64,000 nucleotides of DNA from NCBI GenBank assembly GCA_037974665.1, contig CM075780.1, positions 52,059,594 to 52,123,593 of the forward strand. Reading direction: 5' to 3'. The translations under genes were made by a program, and so were the position numbers. Shown piece after piece: positions 23,501-33,221 of this stretch. The first letter of the stretch is position 1, and each line of letters opens with the position of its first letter. Below the pieces are notes generated by a model, which was not told the DNA's origin, did not search any database, and worked only from the letters and a program-made list of their open reading frames with translations. The DNA comes from Ehretia macrophylla (Eukaryota; Streptophyta; Magnoliopsida; Boraginales; Ehretiaceae).

Positions 23501-25075
23501 AATATTCCAATATCTGCCACAAAAATAGCGAAATTAGGACAAAGATGTGCACTACACAGCACATGACATAACATTAACAGCAACAATATCCAAAGAAAAT
23601 AGCACTAACCTCTGCTACTTTTTGAATCATAGTCATCGGCTCAAATATGAGCACTGGAAGAGTCACCATTGATGTGATATCAGATCCAATATACTCCTGC
23701 ATCATCTTCCAGTAACCGTCTCGCTCCTTTAAGTAAGCAACAGACGTCTCAGAATAAGGTTCATATGAGAAGTCAAAACATTGCTTGGACAGAAAAACAA
23801 TCTAACATTTTTACGTGCTAAAAGGAAAAGATTTCTGAAACCTATTTGTGATTGTTTTAATTAATGAGAGAACAAAAATCTGAAGAAAATGCCAGATCCA
23901 AGAAAGAGAAACCAGCAAATAATCAGAACAAAGGGGCGGGGAACCAACCTCCTGCTTCCATCTGCCTTTATGAGCTTCCTCTTCTGCATCTTCTTTGCTT
24001 CCTTCTGGATTGATAACTTCTAAGCCTTCATAACCAATCAATCTGGAGCAAGGAGCAATAAACAAATCTATTGAACAGGTGGCTCAGAAAGCATAAAAAG
24101 AACCTACTTCCAAAGGATATTATATATTCTTTTATGCATCAAGGCAATGCCAAGAGTACTTTGGAGCCAAAACAATAGTAAGTTTCTTGAGGGATAGTAA
24201 TCTATCAGTTCATTTTCTATAAACTCACAAAAGATTTATTACTGACAACACTTCTAAGTCTAGGTCTTCAATTAAGGATCGGTTTAACCTACTCAGCTTA
24301 CACAAGCTATATGAAGTAAAGAAAGTTGCTCCGATAAGGTTGTGAGTTGCGTTAAATCACATCAACTTTAACTCATGCAATATCAACAAGATCAGATCAA
24401 TTAACTGAGATCTAAAGTTCATAAACTGAGACACCCAACCAACAAATGCTTAAAGTAGTTGATAATATCACCCACAACAAACTCTAAGCTGTTATACAAA
24501 AAGCACACATCACAATTACTAGGATCTCTAATCGTGAGTACAAGCACAAAGCAAGCTGCAAAATATTGAACCACAAATAAATTTACAAGCAACAACGACA
24601 AGAAAACTCATCAAAACACACCCCGCTTAAATGGTAAGTATTGCAGCACACCAATCAACTAACAGAAAGAACATAATCCTGTTGGTAACTTCACAATCTT
24701 AACAATCGAATTTCAACAATATTAACTTCATATTCCTAAGAATCGAATTTCGACAATATTAACTTCATATTCTTAACAAAATCGAATTTTAACCAAACAA
24801 TACTAAGACCAACTAGATCAACGTCACCTGTAACACAACCGAGCAACTAAGTCAATTTCAAGTAACAAATAATTTAATACAAAACAAAACAATTAATTAA
24901 TTAATTCAACAAACTAGAAAAGAAACGCAAATATACACGTAAAAATATGTTAAATATAAATCGAGAAAACATACCCGTTGATGGATCTATGCATGGCGTT
25001 GCCGAACATGGACAATCCAGAGGACATGGCAGCAAAGAAACCTCCCTTGCTTTGGTTCTCGTTTGGAGTCCCCAT
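19989..25075 (-). CDS. ORP3C: oxysterol-binding protein-related protein, ORP3C-like
   Basis: A short-class ORP consisting of just the OSBP-related lipid-binding domain, with no PH domain. Ten coding exons join in phase to 457 codons plus TGA: 24975-25075, 23949-24042, 23610-23726, 23441-23513, 23226-23344, 22768-22889, 22307-22483, 21726-21870, 20580-20758 and 19989-20235, all with GT..AG introns. The family signature EQVSHHPP falls at residues 167-174, split by intron 5. [13 protein letters not shown] (about 143-155) and WQYG near the C-terminus are also family hallmarks. The ATG at 25075 is the first in the exon and gives MGTPNEN, as in plant ORP3s. ORPs of this class exchange sterols/phosphoinositides between the ER and other membranes (family knowledge). 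ORP3A and ORP3B are close paralogues; the C assignment rests on neighbouring genes. Oddities are a microsatellite at the exon-9 donor and a duplicated terminal segment past the stop. Confidence 0.95.
20524..20577. repeat. ORP3C: compound microsatellite (TG)11(AG)16 at a splice donor
   Basis: Pure dinucleotide repeats. On the gene's strand the exon-9 donor reads AG|GT, immediately followed by (CT)16 then (CA)11, so the repeat starts two bases into intron 9. Length changes could alter donor context or a pyrimidine-rich splicing signal. Confidence 0.92.
24704..24777. repeat. 37-bp tandem duplication in ORP3C intron 1
   Basis: aatcgaatttcAacaatatt... at 24704 repeats at 24741 with a few differences, and a partial third unit follows. 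Intronic, no splice consequence seen. Confidence 0.75.
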
Positions 25076-25360
25076 TTCTTTTTTCTCTTTGTAAACCCTA
25101 ATTAATCAATTACTTAATCACTTGATCTTCTCGCTAATTAATTTCAATTCAAGAAACAAAAAAAACAAAAAAAAATCAATTGAAAATCGCTTTATAGCAC
25201 AGAATAATTGATCTAGAAGAAACAATTTAAGTAATTTCTTTTTTTTTTTTAAAAACCCAGAATTTCACCGATCGATCAATTAATTAGATTGACGACGACG
25301 ACTACTATGAGAGAGAAATAGAGAGAGGAATAGATACGTTGAATGGTGATGATATTTATA
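25076..25360 (-). promoter_or_regulatory. ORP3C: ORP3C 5' leader and candidate TATA box
   Basis: On the minus strand TATAAATA lies at 25353-25360, predicting a transcription start near 25,325 and a roughly 250-nt leader. AAACCCTAA/TTAGGGTTT (telo-box core) lies at about 25092-25101, just upstream of the ATG. Inference only. Confidence 0.5.
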
Positions 25361-26132
25361 CTGTGAAAAGGCTTTGAAAGCTTAACGGGGAGGGCTAAAG
25401 GTGTGATTAAAGGAACCAGCGAGGATGCCAGATGCTATTAGTTGGCGCTTCTTCATTTTAAGTTTTCTATTTTTCTTCTTGATTAAGAAAATAATAATAT
25501 TAGCTCACGAGATTCCGGATAGAATTATCGGATAATAATTTATTATATTTAAATATTTTAACTTTAAATTTGTTCAATTTCATAATAAAATTAATAGTTG
25601 ATTTGGTGTATGCGTTAGTTACACTTTGCATTTTGAGCATGTATTGGAGCACGTTGAAATGGTCAGTAGTAACTCAACTGGCTTGAAATATGTTTTGAGG
25701 CTTGTTATTATATTATGAAATTTTTAATTTTGGATTAAATTGAACATGGCGCTACTTAAATTAGAGAAAATAATGTAATCTTATTTAAAATAAATTTTTG
25801 TATTAAAAAAAAAGAATAATATTAAGAATAACTTAATCATATTTAGAATGAGTTTTCGTATTGGGAAAAAAGAATAATATTTAGAGTAATATGGAGAGTT
25901 TCAATTTTGGGAGCTTTGGCCGACGTCGTTATCAATGCTTAGAGAAAAGTCCTAGTCAAAAACGGTTTGGAATTTGACATCACGCGTTTCGTGAATTTTG
26001 GGCCCTGGCACGAACAAGATACTTTTGTACAGGAGGAAGTCAAATTTGTCAACTTGGAATAATTAATTGATCAAAAAAAAAAAAGATTGGAATAATTAAT
26101 AGGGCACTGACAAATAATAATAATAATAATAA
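25361..26132. other. ORP3C upstream intergenic DNA
   Basis: AT-rich, no gene. The segment around 25790-25890 contains a diverged internal repeat (gaataatattaagaataa... and gaataatatttagagtaat...). Confidence 0.4.
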
Positions 26133-26141
26133 TAATAATAA

Positions 26142-26544
26142 GGGTAAATTTCATATTTAATCTCTATTATTTACATATTTTTTTAAAAATATTTTTAATG
26201 TTCTTAAAGATTCATAGAAATTCTCAATATTTACAAAAATAATTTAAAATGGTCCCTATTATTCAATACTAGCCAAGTTGATTTTTATTATTTTTCAAAA
26301 AATTCAATTTAGTCTCTATTTTAAAAAAAAAAAAAATTCAAGTTAGTCCCTACATGTAACCCATGTTTAGAGACTAATTTAAAATTTTTGAAAAATAATA
26401 GGGATTAAATTGACTAGTTTTAAATAATAGGGACCATTTTGAATAACTTTTGTAAATATTAAAGGCTAGTATAATTTTTTCAAAACATTAAAGATCAACT
26501 TGAAAAAAATTATAAACAATAGGGACTATTTGCACAATTTACCC
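26142..26544. mobile_element. foldback MITE, copy 1
   Basis: A 403-bp near-complete imperfect palindrome: the left half (gggtaaatttcatatttaat, ...ggtccctattattc..) reverse-complements the right half (...gggaccattttgaat.., caatttaccc). The flanks are TAATAATAA on both sides (26133-26141, 26545-26553), but these belong to a (TAA)n microsatellite, so the 9-bp duplication is only suggestive of Mutator-like origin. A second copy lies at 31703-32076. Confidence 0.7.
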
Positions 26545-26582
26545 TAATAATAATAATAATAATAATGGCGCAAAGAGGTACT

Positions 26583-26836
26583 TTTTTTGTGGTTGAAAAG
26601 GCCAATGTTATATTGACACTGAAACACCAAAATAGCAATTATATTAGCCAACTCTCACCGAGTCAGCGTCACGTAGTACAAGAGATGAGAGCTCGAGGGG
26701 AAGCTTACTAAACCGATTGAAAGATAAAAGACATATTCTAATTGCACATGCAGCCCAATCTGCCACTTTATTCGTTGATCGACTGATCCATGTAATAACA
26801 AAAGGGCAATCCTTATCACTGTTGTTATAATTATTA
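26583..26836 (-). mobile_element. LINE 3' fragment
   Basis: Minus-strand frame ending WISRSTNKVADWAACAI... and ...SVRVG* (stop at 26644), the C-terminal part of a plant LINE RNase H-like domain, followed by a 3' UTR with a short A run (T7 at about 26583). Cut at its 5' side by the MULE at 26837. Confidence 0.72.
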
Positions 26837-28279
26837 GGGTGAACTGCACCAGACCCCCCTGTGGTTAGGTGAAAGTGCATCGTTGCCCCCTATATTTTAA
26901 AAACTAACATAAGTAGTCCCTGTGTTTTTGTGAAAGTGCATAAGACCCCCCTGCCATCCAAAAAATCGTTAGTTATGACGGAGATTAACGCACACACATT
27001 TTACATGCAACTGGGTGGATATTTTAGTGTACATGTCAGCAAAAAAATTAGGCTTTTAGACATAAATGCCCTTTCCAAAAACAAAAAAACAAAACTCACT
27101 TTACCAAATATTTTCTTCTCTCTTTTCGTCCCAAAACACCACCATTCACCAACACTGCAAAACTACCTCTTTCACATGAGTCATACCATTCATTAGAAAC
27201 CACCATCAATCTGATAACTAAGCTTATAAGTGTATTACTTTCTTTTGTGTAAACAATGATCTACAATTTATTGCTAATTTCACATTTTTTAAAGACCAAA
27301 AAATAAAAGAAAAAAATTGACGTATGCTCTCTCATCAGAGCCACCATCGCCGCGGAAGTACCAGCTCCAGTACCTGCCTCCGCTATCGGATCTATCTCGC
27401 CATCGTCGCTGCTAGTTGCCTTGCTGCCTTCGCCGCTTTTGTCTTCAGATTTGCACTTAGAATCTGATTAGTTCCATGTGATAATTGTCATATGTGTATA
27501 TATATATATATATATATGACTGGGCCATTGGGTCAGTGTTCTGGAATACTTTTGCATCACATTTGGCTCTTGAAGCAGTCATTGGCTTGTTTTTATTTTG
27601 TTATGGTAAGCTTGCTAGGAATATAATGCGACTGAAATAAGCATAATTATCTAGCCAAAGAAAATATTTGATTGCAACTGCTCCACCCACTGGTACCTAG
27701 GGAGATCAACCAAAGTTGTTAGATTGAGTGGATATCGGTCAAGCCTTCAAGGTTACATTCTTGAAAATATAGCCATTTGTGAGTCGATGTTGCTGTCTTT
27801 TCATAGATCATCCATTATGTGTACTAATAAAGTGGAGACGTGGCTTGATTTAAACTTTGAACTTTGGTACAATGTATTTTAGACAGGGAAAGAGCTACAG
27901 TGGCTGCTATGTTGGGTAAACACATAGTTCATTTTTTATTTTAGCAATACAATTTTAATTTATAATGTATATGAGTGCCAAGAATGAAAAAAAAAATTGT
28001 TTGAGAACTGAAAGGGATGAGGAAAAGAGAGTTGAGAACAATGGTAGAAATGTTGCGGTTGGAAGGTGGAGATGTAGAATGAGGGCAAAAATGTATTTTT
28101 ATTACATGAGGGCAAATGTGTATTTTTGCAATGTCCGTTAGCTCTTTTGACAGAAAATAGACGGAGGGGGCACGTCTGCACTTTCACAAAAATACATGGA
28201 CTACTTATGCTAGTTTTTAAAACACAGGGGGCAACAATGCACTTTCACCTAACCACAGGGGGTCTGGTGCAGTTCACCC
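26837..28279. mobile_element. Mutator-like element, possible Pack-MULE
   Basis: Long terminal inverted repeats of roughly 140 bp: GGGTGAACTGCACCAGACCC at the left and the same 20 bases, reverse-complemented, at the right. A perfect 9-bp duplication TAATTATTA flanks it (26828-26836 and 28280-28288). No transposase. The interior holds a sharply GC-richer block at 27,320-27,460 and a segment at 27,518-27,605 that reads like an exon ending in a GTAAGC donor, neither resembling the terminal repeats. Acquired host gene fragments would explain this. Confidence 0.85.
27324..27467 (+). other. captured-gene candidate, 47-codon frame
   Basis: An ATG-initiated 47-aa frame inside the MULE. Residues 1-20 are Ser/His/Arg-rich (SHQSHHRRGSTSSST) and 22-43 form a strong hydrophobic helix (YRIYLAIVAASCLAAFAAFV), the layout of an N-terminal signal anchor of a type II membrane protein. 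GC content is clearly above the flanks. The parent gene is not recognised, and expression is not implied. Confidence 0.35.
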
Positions 28280-28288
28280 TAATTATTA

Positions 28289-28957
28289 TTTTTATCTACT
28301 AATATTATTATTTGTCAAATGATTAAAATGCCCTTCCAATACATAAAAGTGTGTAACAACAAAATAAAAATTATTATTCTTATTCTTGTTATAATTTTAA
28401 TATTAATTATATTATTATTATTACTATTATCACTATTATTTATGATTATTATTATTATTACTACTATTACAATTGTTATTATTATTTTATTTGTTTTTAT
28501 TCTTAAGAGAAGAACATATATACAATAACAAAAGTGCAATCTCGTTATTTTATAAATGTCATTTCGAATACTACCCTAATATATTGATTACCAAATATGG
28601 ATATAGAATTAATATATCAATTCTTATATTCATTCCTATAATATACTAAGCATTGTATACTCTTTACCAAATGTATTCCATTCCCAATTTCATTTTGTAT
28701 ATCATTGCAATCCTTTCCAAATTCATTTCATAATACCAATCGTCATCTAGTATTCTATACGGTGAGAAGAATATTATGTTTACACAAACTTTCTTTGGTA
28801 TTAACAATTTTGACACCATTAATGATTTGAATGTAATTGAAACACCATGTCAAGTTAAGACAAATAAATTTTTAGGGGATGAAATGAAAATTTTGAAACT
28901 TTTTGCAGGAGATATGTAATTCATCCTAATTAAAATAATAAAACAAATAGTATCATT
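28289..28957. repeat. intergenic with ATT-rich repeats
   Basis: Interrupted (ATT)n/(TTA)n runs at about 28370-28490 generate open frames of Ile/Leu/Asn on both strands that are not genes. The remainder is AT-rich with no signature. Confidence 0.55.
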
Positions 28958-28965
28958 GTCCTTAT

Positions 28966-29493
28966 TAGGGTGTATATGAGTCGGTTTGGGCGGTTTAAAT
29001 GATATTTTCTGAATCAAACCAATACCTTGGTTCGAGAAAATTGAAACCAATGTCAAACCATACGCCTATCAAAACCACCCAAACCATTTAGAATGGTTTG
29101 GCTCGATTTGGTTCGGTTTGTCAGGTTGCACATCTACTTAACTTATATATAGTTGCATTTGAAAAAAGTAACTGTGTTGTATAAATCTAAAATACATAGG
29201 GAGTTAGTCTGGTGTCTCTTGGTTTCTTCAATGAAAGGGGAGACAGATTGAAAAATGTGGAAAAAGATGAAAATTTCTCTGGGGAATACTGCACATTATA
29301 TATATATATATATATATATATATCAGTAAACCTTCAGGTCGGTTTGAATTTACCGATTTTAGTGGTAAAATTATAAACCAAACTATATGATCAGTTCCTA
29401 CGAAACCTTAAATTATAGCCAACTAAACTTTCAAAAAACTGTCAAAAGTGGGTTAGTTTGGGTTGGGTTAGGCGGTTTCGCTGCACACCCCTA
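28966..29493. mobile_element. non-autonomous hAT element (TAGGGTGTATATG ends)
   Basis: The ends TAGGGTGTATATGAG and (reverse complement) TAGGGGTGTGCAGCG are flanked by a perfect 8-bp duplication GTCCTTAT (28958-28965 and 29494-29501). Subterminal zones carry many GGTTTGG/CGGTTT motifs, like those of the large hAT at 41.7 kb. An (AT)n run lies at about 29298-29322. Total 528 bp, non-coding. Confidence 0.85.
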
Positions 29494-29501
29494 GTCCTTA
29501 T

Positions 29502-30675
29502 AAAAGAAACGAAATAAGAAGATTCTATTTAAATGTAAAGAAATTTCATTTGCATGTGTAAATGGAGGAATTCATATCAAATGAATAATAAGTTGGGTTA
29601 ACAAACATGATGTTTCAGAGCTAGGTTGAGGATTTTCTACGGATATAATTTCCATAAAAATTGGATGAAATATTATTTGAATTGTTATTAGTAAATATCT
29701 TCTTTTGAAAATGGATCTAAAACCGGATTCATAGAATCATTCATAACATTAGAGTTTTTGCAAATATACTAGTAAAATCAAACTCTTCTATAAAATTTCT
29801 CCAGTCTAATGTTATATTTAAGCATAAATGTCGACTTAATGCATGTATACTTGAATTGCACCAAAATAAGTATAGTATAACCATTATCATGTTACATACA
29901 TACTCATACTTACTTTCAAAAAGAGAGAATTTAGTTGATCAGAATTCCTAATTAAAATTACAGCTAATCTCACTTTACGTCCTTAATATTTGTAGACAAT
30001 GACACTTTTTAGACCCTAATTTATTCTATTGTCACTTATTATTCCTTGATTGGAGTCAATTGTAATCGGAGTACGATTCATCATAAATGTTATTGCAATT
30101 ATTTTTATGCCCCTTCCTTATTCTTTTCTTCATTTTCCTTTATCTTTCCCTATTTGTTTTATGCAAAAGCTCATATCTTGCCATGGATCATCGACCAAGT
30201 TGTTGTGTCATTGCCGTCTCAAGCACTAAGAAATTTCTCATACTCCTAAACTATCAAACGAGGTAGATAACCATGATTAAGAATGCAACGCATATAGACT
30301 CGTTTTTACAAAGGAAAGATGGGTTGTTATCGACATCAAATAGCAATGTGAGAGCCTATTTATAGGCATTGAAACTCGATAACTAAAAAATAGTGAATTA
30401 GTTTAATGGAGTGAAAAGAAAGCTAGTCTATTACCAATATTAGGTAAACTAGTATGATAACAAGAATAAAAAAACTAGTTTATAGTAACTCCTTAAATCA
30501 AACCTAAACTAGTTAGTTGATGAGTTCACACAAATTATTCTAAAACATATGAGAAATAATGGATTATATATTGAGAGTTGTGCCATAGTTTGGAAGAGAG
30601 TTTCCCCCTTCAAAATGAAGAACTACGACCAAGTGTAATTTTAGTTTTCTTTTTCAAACTTGTTTGTTTCTTTAA
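29502..30675. other. intergenic, nothing recognised
   Basis: AT-rich DNA without a family-like frame or repeat boundary. Confidence 0.4.
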
Positions 30676-30684
30676 TACGTAGAA

Positions 30685-30920
30685 GGGTGAAGTGTACCAG
30701 ATCCCTTTATACTTTAGCGAAAGTGCACAATACCCTCCTATAGTTCAAAAACTCCCTGAACTAGTCCCTGTGTTTTTTAAAAGTGCACAACACTCCCCTA
30801 TAGTTAAAAAATCCGTCATATTTAACGGATTTTGTAAAAAAGACGTAAATACCCTCAATTTTTTTTCATTTCTCTCTTTTGCCATTTTCTCTTTTGTTTA
30901 GGCCAAAAAAAAAGAAAAAG

Positions 30921-30956
<36 letters not shown>

Positions 30957-31440
30957 AATATATATATGTATATATATATACACACACATTAAAAAAAAAT
31001 ATACACACATACAACACACAGTGGCAGTAGGAGTGGGGGTGGGGGGGTGACGGGGTGGGGGTGGGTGCGAGCTGAAGGGTGTGGGGGTGCTGGGGAGGGG
31101 CGAAGGGGGAGGGGAGAGGGGGGTGGGTGATGGGGCTGGGAGGGGAGGGCGGTAAGGTGGGAGGGGTTGGGGAAGATGATTTTTTATTATTATTATTAAT
31201 TTTAAAATGGTAATTTGGTCAATTCTTATAATTATTTAATGAATAAATTCATTAAAAATCAAAAAAAATTCACTTAACGCGTGTGAAGTACACTCTCCGT
31301 TAAATTTAACGGATTTTTTAACGGTAGGGGAGTGTTGTGCACTTTTGAAAAACTACAAGGAATAACTCAAAGAGTTCTTAAACTATAAGGAGTATTATAC
31401 ACTTTTGTTAAAGTATAATAGGGTTTGATGCACTTTACCC
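30685..31440. mobile_element. Mutator-like element with G-rich core
   Basis: The terminal repeats GGGTGAAGTGTACCAGATCC and (reverse complement) GGGTAAAGTGCATCAAACCC are flanked by a perfect 9-bp duplication TACGTAGAA (30676-30684 and 31441-31449). The repeats run about 150 bp to a shared TTTAACGGATTTT. The core holds (AT)n at about 30924-30951 and the G-rich tract at 31021-31176. No transposase. Same terminal family as the elements at 14671 and 26837. Confidence 0.87.
31021..31176 (+). repeat. 150-bp G-rich tract, G-quadruplex-prone
   Basis: Dozens of GGG-GGGGGG runs separated by one to five bases on the plus strand, ending at about 31176. Extreme strand asymmetry in an AT-rich region. Confidence 0.9.
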
Positions 31441-31702
31441 TACGTAGAATGATGTTTAATATGCTTATGCCCTCATTTGAGTTATCTTTTTTGAACTGTA
31501 TGCTCCACTCGTATCTTATTAAGTATTATTAAAACTTTATGGATTTATTAAAGAAAACAACAACTTTAAAGAAATCCACTATGTTCCTAAATTCAATGGA
31601 GTCGTGGAAAACTTGTCCATCATTAGAATTCAAAACAATCTATATTCGTATAATATAGATAACTGAGCCTTGCAGGCTCGGAAAGTTTTCGAATTTTTAA
31701 TC

Positions 31703-32076
31703 GCGTAAATTTTATATTTAGTCTCTATAATTTACATATTTTTTCAATATTGTCTTTAATATTAAAACAAAAGTGATTCAAAATAGTTTTTATTGTTCAA
31801 TATTTGTCAATTTAGTCTTTATTTATAAAAAAAAAATCAATTTAATTCCCATTATTTCTTTAAAAAAAATTCAATTTAGCCCTTACATGTGACCTCTATT
31901 TGAAAACTAAATTAAATTTTTTAAAAAATAATAGAAACTAAATTGATTAGTTTTGAATAATATGCATTATTTTGAATCACTTTTGTAAATATTAAGGACT
32001 ACTTTAATTTGTTTGGAATATTAAGAATCAACTTAAAAAAATATATAAATAATAAGAACCATATATATAATTTATC
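31703..32076. mobile_element. foldback MITE, copy 2
   Basis: Colinear with 26142-26544 (taaattttatatttagtctc..., ...cccttacatgtgacctc..., ...aataatttatc) and likewise self-complementary. Flanks TTTTTAATC (31694-31702) and ATTTTAATC (32077-32085) are a 9-bp duplication with one mismatch, supporting Mutator-like classification. Confidence 0.72.
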
Positions 32077-32232
32077 ATTTTAATCAATCAATTCGAATTG
32101 ATATTATTCCTCTCAAATAAAATAAAGTCTACTTATATATAAAATTCACTTTATCTTCTACGAAATAATATCGGTATACTAATTGTTTTTCAGAATTTTC
32201 TCAAAGGAAAGAAGCACCCCTAATTTGGATAC

Positions 32233-32470
32233 TTTTTTTTTTTTTGGTCGAAATGATCTTATTATATTACCACAACAGTAAATGTACAAAAGCCCCATCA
32301 TCAGAGTAAGTGTACAATGATAATTGAGGAGGGGTAGGGGTTGGTACATGTAACAAAAGAAAATGAGCCTATCAAAATTGTGATAACAATCCAAGCTGTC
32401 ACAGAGATGGCTTGATGAAAGAGTCGGGCTTGGCCAGACACTATCACTTCTTTCACAACACGTGCAAATC
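32233..32470 (-). mobile_element. retroposed fragment with A tail
   Basis: The T run at 32233-32245 preceding ggtcg looks like the poly(A) tail of a minus-strand retroposon, as in the LINE 3' ends at 1.7, 14.7 and 15.9 kb (…gaccAAAA). The body at 32,246-32,470 has less biased composition than its flanks, but its source could not be recognised and no target duplication was found. Confidence 0.35.
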
Positions 32471-32583
32471 TGAGAGAAAAGGGAAAAAACAGATTAATCA
32501 ACAAAAAGAAAAGGTGATACTATCATTATTATTATTATTTTTTAATGACAAAAAATTCATACGAAGCAAAATAATAAACCAAT

Positions 32584-32869
32584 GGTGTAATATTTCAAAA
32601 TAATAAACCCGTGGCGTGATGACAATTTTGAGGACATATTTAATTAAATAATATTTATTATAAAAAAATATATACATAAAATTTAAAAATTTTAACCGTA
32701 ATAAATCAATATCCGATTAACGATTTGGTGTAATATTTCAAAATAATAAACCCGTGGCGTGATGACAATTTTGAGGACATATTTAATTAAATAATATTTA
32801 TTATAAAAAAATATATACATAAAATTTAAAAATTTTAACCATAATAAATTAATATCCGATCACTCTACC
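32584..32869. repeat. 143-bp tandem duplication upstream of RAB5IF
   Basis: Units at 32584-32726 and 32727-32869 both begin ggtgtaatatttcaaaataa and are nearly identical over the first ~128 bp. It lies 350-640 bp upstream of the RAB5IF start codon, so it could overlap its promoter. Confidence 0.9.
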
Positions 32870-33059
32870 AAATCGTTGGACTACTGTTATTATTATCACT
32901 CTCTCCTAGTCAGAAGCGCACCAAGAGTACAACCAACCTCTGTTGCCATCCAGCAAACGTACATAAATCCAACCCAATCATATCAACTGTAGATCTACAA
33001 CGAAGCTTTATTTATTTATTTATTAATTAATTTTGCTTCTATTCTTCAATCAAGCCACG

Positions 33060-33221
33060 TTCTCTTCCTCCATTATCGTCTCCTTCGCCTACATCCAAAC
33101 CCTAGTTTTGTTTTTCTTTTTCTTTTTTCTTTCAAAATCTGTAAAATTTTTGTTCTAATAATTTCGGATTATTTCAGCAATTAATTTTGTGATTTTTTTT
33201 TTTGAATATTCGTTTAAAAAT
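33060..33221 (+). promoter_or_regulatory. RAB5IF leader with telo-box
   Basis: A pyrimidine-rich leader (ttctcttcctccattatcgt...) with AAACCCTAG at 33097-33105, a telo-box common in promoters/leaders of housekeeping plant genes. No clear TATA box at the usual distance. Start-site position not determined. Confidence 0.45.

Noticed and set aside
24419-24601. Minus-strand 60-codon frame in ORP3C intron 1
   Set aside because: Intronic, no homology to the ORP family and no splice signals that would include it.
28315-28539. Overlapping open frames on both strands rich in Ile/Leu or Ile/Asn
   Set aside because: Produced by an interrupted ATT microsatellite; low complexity only.
32301-32504. 67-codon hydrophobic minus-strand frame
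   Set aside because: Inside the A-tailed retroposon fragment, no recognisable family, overlapping frames equally open.
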